Shown piece after piece: positions 42,764 to 54,580 of a DNA stretch of 64,000 bases (position 1 is the stretch's first letter; each line of letters opens with the position of its first letter). The translations under genes were made by a program, and so were the position numbers. Source of the stretch: Agelaius tricolor (taxonomy: Eukaryota > Chordata > Aves > Passeriformes > Icteridae). The notes beneath the pieces were generated by a model that had not been told where the DNA came from, did not search any database, and saw only the letters and a program-made list of their open reading frames with translations. Location: NCBI GenBank assembly GCA_023055355.1, contig JALJCS010000007.1, forward strand, positions 5,320,001-5,384,000, read 5' to 3'.

Positions 42764-45700
42764 GTAAAGGGGCTCCTCCGGGAGAGTTCCTGCCCCCGCA
42801 CCCCCTCAGCTGTCGGGATTTCCTCCCGCTCTGTTAACTCTTGTTGTGTTGTGCCGTGCAGGTGCTGCAGCTGGAGGCGCGGGGGCTTTGCACGAAGCCG
42901 GTGGGCACCGGGACGGCGCCGCCGCCGCCGCCGCCAAAGAGTAAGAGGGGGGTTTGACTGTAAGAGGTATCGGGGTGTCAGTAAAAGGAAAGGGTGAGGA
43001 GAGCTGGGCAAGGTCAGGCCTCGGAAGAGGCCCTGCATAAGCTGGGAAGAACAAGGACTAAAAGGTCACCGCCATGTAAACGAGGGTTTCTGATAAAATG
43101 TACCGTGTAGTAATAAAGGTAAAAGTAAAGGTCTGGCTGTGTGGAGTATATATACATAGGCTATATATACATATATAGTTTTATTTGTCACGTCTTTCCT
43201 GTTTACCTTCACCTTAAAAATATTCAAGGCCAAGCTGGATAGGGCAGTGTCAGACTATTCAATGTGTATGTCAAACTGAAAGAAATTAGGGTTAGGTCAG
43301 ATATCAGGAAAAAATTCTTTACTGTGAAAGTAAAATGAGGCCCTAGCACAGGTTGGCCAGAGAAGCTGTGAATGCCCCATCCCTGGAAGTGTTTTTAATG
43401 AGGTGTAAAATCTAGTTTTCAACTTCAGATGTTCACCCTTGTCCTTTAAAATGTTTGTGTTGTCAGGTTTAAAATATAGAAGGACTTCCAAAATCCAAAT
43501 ATCTCAAATAGCAGCTCCAGGCAGCGGTGTAAGAAGCTGCCATGGCCCTGTGTGTTAAATTTGGTTATAATGCTTCTTGCCCCATGGATCTGCAAGCCTG
43601 AACCTTGGTTTGGATGCTGCCCTACATCCTGAATTGAGGAGTATTTGAGCCCCTTTTATCCCTGAGTCAAAGCAGGAATACAAATTTCAAAGACTGATGT
43701 CTTGTTTGTGTAAATGGAGGCTCAGTGGTTCAGTGAGGTTTCCTGTCCCAAATTAGAGATCCAGGTGCTGAAACAGTAAAGCTCCATGGAACCATATGTA
43801 GGAGTGATCAGACTTGTTGACTGCTGTAGAAAAGATCACTGAAAGAGCAGTTGAAGGCAGACTTCTGCCACTTTCTTAAATGCCAAAGCAAATAAAAGCC
43901 TGGCTGTTCCATTAAGAGAGCCTTCACTGCATAGATTCATTGACCAGCAAATTGCTTTTTATTATGATTTATTTTTTTGCATTAAGTGTGTTTGAGATGC
44001 ACTTTGGTATCAGTTTCTGGATTCACTGTCCTGCAGGTCTGATTTGTGTCAGGAGCCCTCTTAGGCCAGCTGCTTCCCCTGCAAACACTCCAGGTTAATT
44101 AAGATGTATAGAATTAAGATTATAGGATGCAGCTGCCTTTGCCAGATTCTGGCTGGAACAGGATGTGCAAATTTTCCTTGCTTTGATAAAAAGGTTGTGT
44201 TTACACACAGAGTCAATGATGGGAAGTAGAGCTGTGATTTCTGCCTGTCACCTCTCTGAGTGTGATCAGCCTTTGGATAAGTGCTGGGAATGATGCAGGA
44301 GGAACACATCTGGGAATGCTGTTTCTGTCACTGATTTGGGGGTGTTGTTCTTTTGGCAAAGTGATGCAGGTACAGATTAGCTGCTGCAAAGTTTGAAATA
44401 CCTTAACTAAAGTGGATCACTTGTGTTGGATGTTTCAGCTTTTAATCATAAAATCTATCATTTTCACTTATCCAAACTGAACTGTTTAAAGTATTATCCC
44501 AATAACTAATGGTCAAGTTGAATTTTTCCTGCCCTCTTGGTTTCTTAGGATGTTTTAACATTAATACTTCTTCAGGTTTTGCTCAGCTTTCCCTTTCCTA
44601 TCCTCCTTTTGCATCCTTGTGTTAGTTTAACCTTTTCTCTGCCTCTCTGAGGAACTCTTCCCTCCTGAGTGACGCTTCCTCCCGTGTTAGTTTCTGCAGC
44701 AGGCTGGCTGCTGTTTGGCTGGGCCAGTCTGTGCAGGGAGTCAGACCTCTTCCAAAGGTGGTTGCCCATCCTCCTGCTTCCCCCTGCCCTTCCTTCCCAT
44801 CCTGCACCTTCCATCTGCCAGAGAGAAGTATGTGCTTGAAATTATTCCAAATACTACCTGCAAACTTGATACCTTCTTTTCTTGTATTTTGTTGTCATAA
44901 ATCTTTGCATTTCTTTCTTAAATACTTTGCTTTTATTTTCATGTGCTTGTCTCTTTGTGATGTTTTCATTTAGACATTGCTAAAGACTTGCTTCTGTTCA
45001 GAGCTAATGGTAATAACTCCTTGATTCATCCAAGGTATTACCACACAATACCAGTGAGGGGAAAGCTGTATTTGGTTTATGGGCATATAAAGTAGATCTG
45101 GATTTCCAAACTCTGCAGAAAAATCTGCATAATAGGCTGGAAGTGTGTTGAATTTTGCTGCTGGTTGGAAGTGGTGCAATTGTAATGGAGTTGGCTTTAC
45201 TGTAGCCAATTTCAGCCGTGGTGAATCTTCTTAGTGTGCTCCCAGCCCTCCTTGACCTCCTGTTTTCTGTAACCACAACAGTATTTGCTGTTGCACAGCC
45301 TCTTGAGGATAATAATAAGCATCCAAGAGATACTATGTATTCCCTGAAAGGACCTGAAAATTGCTGCCTTCTCCTTCAAATGTTGGTTCCTTGTCTGGAG
45401 AGTTTAGCTTAGTGCAGGTGTCCATGAGGGAGAAGAAGCTGAGACAGAAACAAACGTGGAGCATCAGGAGATCTTCTGTGAGCCCTTTAACAAAGAGGTC
45501 TCCAAGCAGAAATAGGGAGTGAAGCCTGGAGGAGATGAGGTCTTGGGGAAATGGTGTTGAGCTGTGGGGGCACACCTCAGGGGGCAGCTCATGGGACAGA
45601 GAGCAAGTAACATTTTCATGGATAGCCTTAGGTATCTCTTACTCTGCTGCTTTTCCTTTTGGGAGTCATCCCTGCCTCTGCTCCCAGGGTAACTCTTGCA

Positions 45701-48700
45701 GCAGCTGTGGCTGTGTCTCTTCACTGTCTCTCTGCTTCCCTGGCTTGTTCACAGACCAGGCTTGTCTGCAGCAGTGCTTGAAGAGCTTGGCTGAGCCATC
45801 CTAATGCTCACCAGGGATAGGGAAGTGTCTGCAGTCCTTCTCCAGTGCTGCAGAATTGAGGCACAGGGAAAACCAGCTCTTGGAGGGGTCTGGCAAAGTG
45901 AGGAACACGAGGGTTTATCTCTCGAGTTTTGGTATCGCAGCAGCAAAAACTGTTACGTGCTAGTAGAACTCCAGTTCCTTTAACCTAAATCTAAAAACTT
46001 CCTGCTTTGCAATGCCTCTGTTTAGCATTCTAATTACTTTCAGTTTATTTTTGTAGCAGATTATCTCTGAAAGTTAAAACTGTGTGACTAAGATCAGTGA
46101 TAGTGATGTCAGATACAATGATGATAATCCTCTTTATGCCGTTTCCTAGATGTAGCGGCACCACAGGGGAGCACCAAGCTGCTTGCCATGAAGGCACCAG
46201 TTGAATTTCGTAAAATGTTGTCTTCTAGCTCTCACCTGCTGTCTGCAGACAAAGGTGAGAGCATTTCTAGTACCACCCTCAAGGAAGCTGCAAAACCTGC
46301 TGAAGACACGAGGATGCCCATGCCAAGAAAAACTCAGGTTGTGTTTCCTCAGCGAGGAGTTGTTTCCTCCCGTGAGGACAAAAACCTCACCACGCCTGCA
46401 ACAGGAGGAGGCCTGAGGAAAAAGTTAGCTGAGGAACAGTCTTCATCTTCATCCAGCTCAGAGTCAGATTCTAGCTCAGATTCTGAGGATGAAAATGTTG
46501 GTGATTCAGAAGTTGCCACTAAAACTAAAGTTGAGTTTCCCAGACGAGATCCCATCTTTTCTGAGAATATAGCAGTAAAGGCATCAATGCTGGCAAAAGA
46601 GAAATTGTCCCAGAAATCCCTCAAAGAATATGGAATTAAGAAGCTGCCACGCAAACCAGAAATTGACGTGTCTCCTGTAAAGCAGGTCAAATTTTCTAAA
46701 ACATCAGTCAGCCAGGAAACATCAAAATCCAAAGCAAGAGACCCCAAAGTAAAATCCCCTCCAAAAGAACAGAAGCTGGGCTTAGAACCACATGTGGTGA
46801 AAAGTCTGGACCTGACTGATGTCACTGCTAAATCTGATCATGTGGAGGAAAAATCCATTGGACCCCAGGTAGCAGCTATTCAGCTGAAAGCCTCAGCAGT
46901 GACTCAGGAAGACAAAAAGCAAGATCTGCTATCCAGAGGAGAGAAGGAAAAGATGAAGGAGGCAAAAGGAGTAACTGCTCCTAAAGTGGAAGAGATTTCT
47001 GGAAGCACAACGTTGGTGATGGGCACCACAGCAAAGGAGGAGACCATGCAGGAAGCAGGAGTCCAGGCTGGAGAAAGCAGCACAACAGAGGGTACAGCTT
47101 TAAATTGTTTGAACTGTATTGGTTCATCTGGGCTAGGGTTTGACTTTTTTAAAGGGTCTCTACATCTTCTCTGATCTTTCTACTGAAGCTGGCAGAGTGG
47201 CAGTGACTTTCTGGAAGATAAATTGTTCATTGCTAATTGTTATAAGCTGTCAGTAATACTCAGTCTCCAGTTATGCTGGGAAAGGAAGTGGTTTCATTTC
47301 TCTGTATTTATAGTTTCATAAAACAGTTACTTATAAAATGGAATCAAGATTGTTTCCACTGTGAGCAAAATCATGGGCTTTATATGACAACACTTGTTTT
47401 CATTCTTCTCTTTTTTTGGAAGGATTTGATGGCTGCCATTCTCATGAGTCAAATTTGGTGCCATCTCATTGTTGCTTAAACCCTGCCATCTTTCTGGTTT
47501 TGTTTTGGGGTTTTTTTGGGTTTTGTTTTGATGGGTTTTTTCCCAAGCTGTCAATGTTTCAGATTTCAGAAGACTTTGAGAAATCATAGTGTAATGCCAG
47601 AAACAGGCACTACAGATTCTGAGGCTGGAAGGTTGCAAACAACTCGTGTGGAAGTAGTGAGTCAGTGTTGTAGAGGGCTGGGGAGGAGACAGTGGTGTGT
47701 TTTCAGGAAACACCATCACATAATCATCTCCTCAGCTGTGCTTCCCTGTCTGACCTTCCCTTCTTATTTACTGCCATCCTGTTCATTGATGGTCCTGCTG
47801 ATCTCATTTTGTCTATCCCAGTAGCAGATGTCTCTCTGTCCTGATCTCTTGAGATTCTGCTTTTCATCTTAGGCAGTATAAATCTGCCATTCTTGAGACC
47901 CCTCTTCTCATTGCTACTTTGAATTAAAGAATTTGCCTGCTGGAAGTAAAAGCAGCATTAATTTAAGGTTGCTTGGGTATCATCCTTCAGGAAAGGCCCT
48001 GAGGGCCAAGGGAGCAGCAGATTGAACGTGAGCCAGCAACATGACCTTGCAAAGGCCACCGAGGGTGACCTGGGAGGAGCAGACTGAGGGAGCTGCAGCT
48101 CCTCCCCTGCTGAGGTGCACTGGGGGTGCAGAGTTCACTTTGGGGCTCCCCAGTGCAAGGGACATGTGGGAATGCTGGACAGACACCAGCAAAGTGCCAC
48201 TGAAATGATGGAGGGACTGGAGTATCTCTGTTGTGGGGAAAGTCTGAGAGAGCTGGGACTGTCCTGCCCAGAAAAGAGAGGGTTTAGACAGGACATCATC
48301 CATGTGTGGGAATAGCAGAAGGGGAGTGCAGAGAAGACAGAGGTGAGGCTTTTCAGTGGTGCACAGTGGTGGGGCATGAAGCAGTGGGTAGAAACTGAAA
48401 CACAGGGTTTTGCCTGAACATCAGTAAGTACTTCTTTCCTGTGAGTGATGGTGCACTGCACTAGTTGCACAGAGAGGTGGTGGGGTCTCCATCCTGTCAG
48501 ACACTCAGAAGCTGTCTGGACAGGGGCCTGGGCCTCCTGCTGTAGCTGACCCTGCCCCAGCATTTGGGGTTGGACCAGCTGACCTACAGAGGTGTCCTCC
48601 AACCTCAGCCATTCTGTGACTCTGAACTGCCTGACCAGGTTAAGGGACAAAATAATTGCATTTGTATGGCAGCTTCCAGGAGATGGTGCTGAGTGAAAGG

Positions 48701-50910
48701 CCTGCCTTCTGTTTCAGGGGTTAGGTGGCTCATAATTCATCTGTTCCCTTTCCTTCTTCCTTGACAGCAGCTCAGATGACTGGAAGTGGCACTCAGTGCT
48801 GGACTCGACCTTGGAGGTCTTTTCCAACCTAAATAATTCTGCAGTTTAAAAAACAAAATGCAGCACTGTTGGCAAATGATATTTTGATTTGCTTGTTCCT
48901 TTTTGCAGTCAACAGCATAAGCTTTCTTTTAAAAATAACAAAAGTTTGGGAAGGGCTCTTTGCTTTTATCTACAGATGATGCTTTTCTCACCATTCATCC
49001 ACAGTGGAGTTCTAGATGCTCAAACATTTTTCTTTTCTGGTGTCTCCAGATGTATCTTGTTCTCTCTTCCTTCTTTGAGAGCAGCCACTGCTTTTCCTTG
49101 TTCAACATTCACAGCTGACTGTACCACCTGTAACTCCTACTTCTGCCCTGCCCCTGTGTCCTTAAGTCTGCAAACTCTGCAGCAGCCACACAAAAGATGT
49201 AAAAAGAATTTTTCTCAATGCAAACCTGGATGTTGAGGTGATGTCATCCCTTTGTAGAGCAGTCAGCAAAAACTGCTGCCTTGAACTGCTGAGTGAGGAG
49301 CAAAGTTGTAGCTGGGAGCTCAGAAATAGGCCTGTGATTCATTTCAGAAGAGCATCCCAAGAAGTGCTTGCTCTTTAGGAGACAAAGCAGAGATGAAGGA
49401 TGAAGTGTGGGGAGGATGAACTCAGGAATAAATTTTTCCTTGAGAAGCCAAGTGCAGTGTATTTGGGCAGGAAGAGCAAGGCTCCATCTGCTTCCCTTCC
49501 TGCACATCTGTCTCTGAGTTTGGAACTGGCTCTTGCAGGTTGAGCTACTCTTGCCTCCCCGTGCCTGTTCCTGGGGCTCTTTGCAGCAAAGAGCATCATC
49601 TGCTGTTTCTGCCTGCATCTCATCTCCTGTGAGCTCTGTCAGGAGAGCTGAGCAGCAGGCACAGGGGCATTTCCTGTCATGTTTTGCTGAAACCATGACT
49701 TACTACCTTGAGTTTTATAAGCAAGCCTTGCTAAATGCTACAGATACTTTCTCTTAATCTGATAGCTTCACACTGCATTAATTATGTCATAAGTAAAGGG
49801 AGATCCTGGTGTTCAAGTTCTTGTGTTTTTATTGTAGATGGACCTGTTAAAATAAGGGCTTAATACAATCCAACCTGAGCCACCACATACAAATTTATAC
49901 AACAAAGCTTTTCACTACACTGTGTGTCTTCTGTTGTTAAAACTCTGGGTATACAAGAATAAACTAATACTGGGAGTAAAGTTTTATTTCTTGCAGTTTG
50001 CTTGGTTGTAAAATCAGCCTGTGTAAGAACCTTTTATGTAAATGATACTGCCTAGATCTGCATAATATTCCAAAAGCACAAGAATTTATGTTGGCTTTAG
50101 AGGAAGTAATGAGTTCTAAATAACTTTATTGGGTTATTCTTTTTTGAAGGAGAGTTAATACAAAGGTTAGAAGATTATATTTACAAGGAAAGAAATTTAC
50201 ATCAAAGGCTCTTGATAGATTACTGTTTGGCATAACCACATTTGAAATTAAATGGTGGAGATGTTGCTAATTCCATTGCTTCTCCCCATGGCAAAAATTC
50301 AATCTGTAAAGCAGCCCTGAGAGCTGTATCTCGTGGTCTGACAGGATGATACATGACTTGTACTGCTCCTTTGCCCCTCCTGGTTTGCCAAGAATGTCAC
50401 CTACTGTTCTGGCTGGAATGAAAACCAAGGCAAATATGGGAAAGCCAGGAAATGCAGACATATGTCTTCCAGAGATAAATGGAATGTTCTGCCCTTTCCA
50501 CCCCCAGCATTAGGTGGTGGTTTGGGTTTCAAACCTGTACGAGATGCCTTGTGCTGATCCCTGTTCCCCACTGCATGTGCTGCCTTAGGCACCAGCTGGA
50601 CTTAGTAAACTTCTCCTTTTGTTCAAGTTGCTGACTTTTATTTCTTTCAAATATTGACTGGACGAGGGATCTGACAATTTATGAAGGCTGACTCAGGGCT
50701 TAAAAACGTTGTCTTTTGGTGTGACATCCTCATAGTCACCAGTTGCTGTTTGTTTTCACAGAGCCAGCTCCAGAGGAGTTGGATAATTCCACCTACAAGA
50801 ACCTGCAGCACCACGACTATCACACCTTCACCTTCCATGACTATGTTGCTATCCTTGCAAAGTACAGGCAGCCTCAGCCATCCTCTGGAAGACCATCACC
50901 AAGGCACTGA
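42713..50910 (+). CDS. NDUFV3: NDUFV3, mitochondrial complex I accessory flavoprotein subunit 3 (long and short forms)
   Basis: Accessory subunit of the NADH-oxidising module of respiratory complex I, in the matrix arm beside NDUFV1/NDUFV2. Exons: 42713-42763, 42862-42940, 46150-47091, 50762-50910. With all four the product is 406 residues; skipping exon 3 keeps frame (both flanking introns are phase 1) and gives 92 residues, about the size of the human short form. Residues 1-40 are alanine/arginine-rich with few acids, as in a matrix-targeting signal, followed by a proline run. The C-terminus carries the family signature [20 protein letters not shown] and ends in [12 protein letters not shown], nearly identical to mammals. 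Exon 3 is lysine-, serine- and glutamate-rich and probably disordered. The start is supported by the CpG island and exact phase joins. Confidence 0.96.
42862..42940 (+). CDS. NDUFV3: NDUFV3 coding exon 2
   Basis: 79 nt. Acceptor CCGTGCAG, donor AAGA|GTAAGA. Encodes [19 protein letters not shown] and a run of six prolines. Joined directly to exon 4 it reads [11 protein letters not shown], matching the short-form junction of mammals. Confidence 0.93.
43205..43395 (+). mobile_element. CR1 LINE fragment in NDUFV3 intron 2
   Basis: TCAAGGCCAAGCTGGATAGG at 43214, then TCAGATATCAGGAAAAAATT and CCCATCCCTGGAAGTG. Segments are out of consensus order, so the copy is rearranged or two pieces are joined. 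Confidence 0.75.
43396..46149 (+). other. NDUFV3 intron 2 remainder
   Basis: Apart from the CR1 piece just upstream, no further exon or repeat that I can support. Confidence 0.5.
46150..47091 (+). CDS. NDUFV3: NDUFV3 coding exon 3 (cassette exon, long isoform)
   Basis: 942 nt, exactly 314 codons, phase 1 on both sides, acceptor TTTCCTAG, donor GAGG|GTACAG. Encodes residues 44-358 of the long form: a basic segment, an acidic serine run (about 140-163), and repeated short motifs of the form V-x-F-P/R ([25 protein letters not shown]). In mammals the equivalent exon is used tissue-specifically. The open frame continues 83 nt into the intron to a stop, so a read-through end is possible but not needed. 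Confidence 0.93.
48110..48640 (+). mobile_element. CR1 LINE fragment in NDUFV3 intron 3
   Basis: GGACAGACACCAGCAAAGTG, GAAAGTCTGAGAGAGCTGGG, then GTTGGACCAGCTGACCTACA and an ending CCAACCTCAGCCATTCTGTG. Same sense as NDUFV3. Confidence 0.82.
48785..48846 (+). mobile_element. Short CR1-type 3' end in NDUFV3 intron 3
   Basis: GTGCTGGACTCGACCTTGGA followed by GGTCTTTTCCAACCTAAATA, the end of a different CR1 subfamily. Confidence 0.65.
50762..50910 (+). CDS. NDUFV3: NDUFV3 coding exon 4 (terminal)
   Basis: 149 nt including stop TGA. Acceptor TTTTCACAG. Encodes the conserved C-terminal core, with [10 protein letters not shown] and a terminal SSGRPSPRH, common to both isoforms and the part that docks into complex I. 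Confidence 0.97.
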
Positions 50911-50998
50911 GAGAGCCACACCTTCAACAAACACCCAGGCAGGATGGGGAATTGTTCTATTTAGCACTGTTGCTTCATCTGTATAATTGAAATCAGAT

Positions 50999-51112
50999 AA
51001 TAAATAATAAAGGCATAATAACTTGGGCTTTTGAACAGTTCTTCCTGGCTGTTGGAGTCCCTCACTTCTTGACTTTTATGAGTGAACTGCAAATGAATCA
51101 TCACTGAATAAA
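50999..51112 (+). terminator. NDUFV3: NDUFV3 polyadenylation signals
   Basis: Two AATAAA hexamers at 50999-51004 and 51006-51011 lie about 90-100 nt after the stop codon, and a third at 51107-51112. Any of them gives a short 3' UTR of roughly 110-230 nt. Which is used cannot be told from sequence alone. Confidence 0.65.
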
Positions 51113-54100
51113 AGTATCTTTTCTACCTCTCCATATATATTATTTGGTGATAGTGTAAAAAAGTCTTTTTGACTTTTCAGTGTCTCCAAACTTTGGATAG
51201 TGACCATTCTTACAGGACCACATCAAAGATTCCTGTGGGGTTCAGCTCCTGTGGAGTATGGGCCATGTTTCATTTGGTGTCACTGTACTGCAGTGGGCTG
51301 TGCTCCTTGCACACAAGCATGTTCCCAGCCCTGAAGGGGTAATGTTTACTCTGGATTTGGGAGTTCAAATCATTGGCTGGGAGCAGCACAAGAAGTGTTT
51401 GTCTCCTGTGGCAAGAGTGAATGTTTTGTGTTAGTGGAGGAATGCAAGTTTATGTAATGTGATTGAAACATCTCAAAACCTCTGCTCTTGTAAAGGGAGA
51501 ACAGAACATAGAACTTTATTTAATCATCTGTTGGGGGCTCCAGCAGTAATTGAAATCATTTTAAATGTAAGAGAATCTCAGTGGGCAGTTCCTAATAGAC
51601 TTTTACTGTGTTGATTAAACTTGTAGGAAAAAAAACCTATTTCTATTGAATTATTATTTTTAAATGTGATGAAAACACCATAAGGGTAAAAACAGCTCCT
51701 GGTACTAATTGTTGGGAGTATGTTTAATTTCCCACTTCTTTTTTTCCCCCACACTAAAAGTTAAAATTGCTGTCCAGCCTCAGCCTTGCTCTGCAGAAAA
51801 TGTGAGCCATGAGGCACCTCTCAATGCACGTTATCAGCAGTTACAGTTGGTCTCAGTAAATTTTGTATTTCCATCCTATTAGTAACAGTCTTCTGCCTTC
51901 TGGGAAAATCGCCTTGATGGCCGCCAGCTGTTGTGGGTTTAGTTCCATTTTGGCTTCTTGTTCATTTTGGGCTTTTTTGGAGTTAATTGGCCTTTAAGCA
52001 GTTCTTGCAATAACTCCAGCATTTTCCATCACCTGTCTGTATTCTTTCAAGCAACAGACCAGGCAAGATCAAAGGGAAAACAGAGTCAGCTTTAGGAGTC
52101 TATCTGGATATTGGATGTGAATCCCTGGGTGCAATTAGTAGAGCAGATATTTTATACTGTAACTTGGCAAAAATGTGGTAAGAAGGATCAAGAGGCCTAC
52201 ATCAATTTGCTGTGCAGAATTTTAAGTCAGAAACCCCTGGCAAGCAATTTTATTGTCCTGTAAAAAATAAAGAGCATGTTAGTGACTCCAACTGAAATTT
52301 AGAAATCTGTTAATGTATAAATAATGTATAAATGTGCTGAGGAATAAAGAGCAGAAAGTCACTTGGAGACACCAATGGTCCCATGTACTCTGTACTTATA
52401 AAAGGGAGAGAAATTTGCTGCTAGCATTAAAAACATGAAAGAATTGGGGTCTTCCTTTGTGAAGGGCCCAGAGGAGGCCCCAGTAATGCTGCTGTGATTT
52501 GTTATTACCTGAGACTCCACGAGGAAACCTGAGCCCCAGAGCTCAGAGCTGCACTGGTGCTGAACTGTGCTCTGAGCTGCTCTGGGACTGCAGAAGGAGG
52601 CTACAAATTGTCAGACTCTGCAGTAAAAGTGAAATGTGTATTTACTCTGGCTGCCCACAGTAGCTGTCACTGGTGGCTGTTGGGAGTCAGCCTTGCTCAC
52701 CTTCTGCCCTTTTTATTTCTCAGGAGGGTTGGTGTTTGAAACAGGGACTGGATCAGCCCAGGAGGAGTGGGATGAGGTAGAAATGTATCTTTTTTTTCAG
52801 TCAACTCCCACCCACTGCTCAGCTCCATTTCTAACTAAGGAGATTCTATCTGGTTTGGGGACGGGCATTTTGCTACCCTTGTTTCAAGATCACAGCAAAA
52901 ATTAATGGTGGATGCCTTTTCTATCCATGTAACCCTGCCTTGGTGTCTTCTGGTGATCTTTCTGCACCTCTAAAATGAAGCTGGAAGTCAAATAACTTCA
53001 TAACTCTTGTGCTGCATGTCTTAGGTTTGCCCTGCTCAGTGAACCAGTCTGCCCTTGGAAGGCAGATTGTGCAAGGAAGGCACCAATAATTTTTTCCCAC
53101 TGTTGTGTTTTCCTGGATTTCAATGAAAAAGGCTTCATGTTTTTGTCCTTGGCTATTATCAGATGTTGCTGTGCTTGAGTCATATGCTAACATTTAGATT
53201 GTAAGCAGGATGTGACACAATATGCTCAAATTCTGTAACGTTAGTAACTTTGCTTGCTGTGCTAGGCACTTGTCAGATAAGTCAGGGATCTTGTTTGGAA
53301 GAATGTATAATCCAGGATGCTAACATAATTCCTGGAAAACCTCAAATGTGAAAGAAATTAAGTCTCAGCTTAGTTACTGTGAAAGCCAGCTGTTCAGGCC
53401 CAGCACAGACTTCAGAAGTGGGGTTTTCAATGTAAATTGCATTACTGGGAGAATACAAGAAAATCTGGAAAGTGGAATTCACTTTCCTCTCATTGAAAAG
53501 ATGAAGCAACCACTTTCCTTGTCAAAGGAGATGGTTTTTAAACGTTATGTTTTTTTTTTTTTAAGTGCAGTTTTGCACAAAATTGCTTTTCATCATTTTT
53601 TCACACTTAGATCTTCCAAAGTAGCTTGGAACCCATTAGGTTCTGGACAGCCATTGGAAACCCCTAATTCAAGGTCCAGAAGTGGTACTGCAAACACAGC
53701 CTGTGGTATTACAGCTTTAGGTATTAAAAAAGTTCAAGACTTTTCTGCTCCTTCTGGGGCTTCCTGTGGCCTCCAGTCATGATGAGAATTGAAATCTATA
53801 AGGATCTCTTCAAGTTTTCTTTCAAACTGGGAAATGAGAATTTTCACTGAGTGCACTGACAGATCTTCCACAGAATGTCCCCAGTGTTCAACAACCAGAA
53901 CAAATCCACTGAGCCCTAAAAACCTGCCCCAGTCTTTTCTCTCAGCACAAGAGATGCCATTGCTTGTCTGCTCCAAACAGCTGGAATTCCTGGTGGGTCC
54001 CCTCAGTGGCTGATGTGCAGTGAGTGAGCAGAACTCCCAGTATCCTGTGTAGCATCCAAACATCAGAATTGTGCAGACTGAGCTTGGAAGTCCTGAGATG

Positions 54101-54140
54101 CTCAGTCCTCTGCTCTGCAGCAGCTGCAATTAGATCAGCT
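51113..54140. other. Intergenic, nothing recognised
   Basis: No supported gene downstream of NDUFV3. A T-run lies at 53551-53563. Confidence 0.45.
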
Positions 54141-54149
54141 TGTCCTGGA

Positions 54150-54580
54150 CCTCGTCCAGTTGAGTTCCAAATACACCCAGGGATGGAGATCCTGCAGGCT
54201 CTCTGGTCACCTTCTCCAGCATTTGGACATTCTTGTGATTTAAAAGACAAAAAGCCTTTACCTGTTGCCTAATTAGAATTTTTTTTGTCCCCTGACGCTG
54301 ATCCTTACTCCACATTTCTGACAAGCCTGGCTTTGTCCTTTCTGCACCCTCCAAGGAGGTGAATAAAGGCAAGAATCCCCCTTATTGTCCCTTTCAGACC
54401 AGGTTACTTCTGTAACACCTGAGTGATTGACTCCTTAACCAGAGATCCTCTCAACTCTGAGTAACATTAATTAAACTCTTAGGATTTTAAACAAATCCCA
54501 CCAAGTTTCCAGATCATCCTTCTCTCATGTGGCTCTTTTTAGTGGAATATTAAAGAATTTTTTCTATGATTCTATGTTTT
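54150..54580 (-). mobile_element. Possible old CR1 remnant
   Basis: GAGTTCCAAATACACCCAGG, GATGGAGATCCTGCAGGCTC and CACCTTCTCCAGCATTTGGA resemble the reverse complement of an internal CR1 segment, but divergence is high. Confidence 0.3.

Larger units (their letters stand above)
42290..42945. promoter_or_regulatory. CpG island and bidirectional WDR4/NDUFV3 promoter
   Basis: A dense CpG stretch covers the first exons of both genes, in sharp contrast to the AT-rich array ending at about 42.2 kb. Only 111 bp separate the two start codons, so both transcripts must start within or beside it. A perfect palindromic CRE, TGACGTCA, lies at 42647-42654, and a related TTGCGTCAC at 42626-42634. CAAGATGGCGGC at 42709-42720 is a YY1-type element overlapping the NDUFV3 start codon, an arrangement common in housekeeping and mitochondrial genes. 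No TATA box is seen. Shared regulation is inferred from the geometry. Confidence 0.9.

Noticed and set aside
46349..46825. 158-codon frame antisense to NDUFV3 exon 3
   Set aside because: Shadow of the true exon, caused by its Ser/Glu/Lys-rich codons; no independent support.
47092..47174. Read-through extension of NDUFV3 exon 3 as an alternative C-terminus
   Set aside because: In frame to a stop, but a good donor at 47092 and exact joining to exon 4 make it intron sequence.
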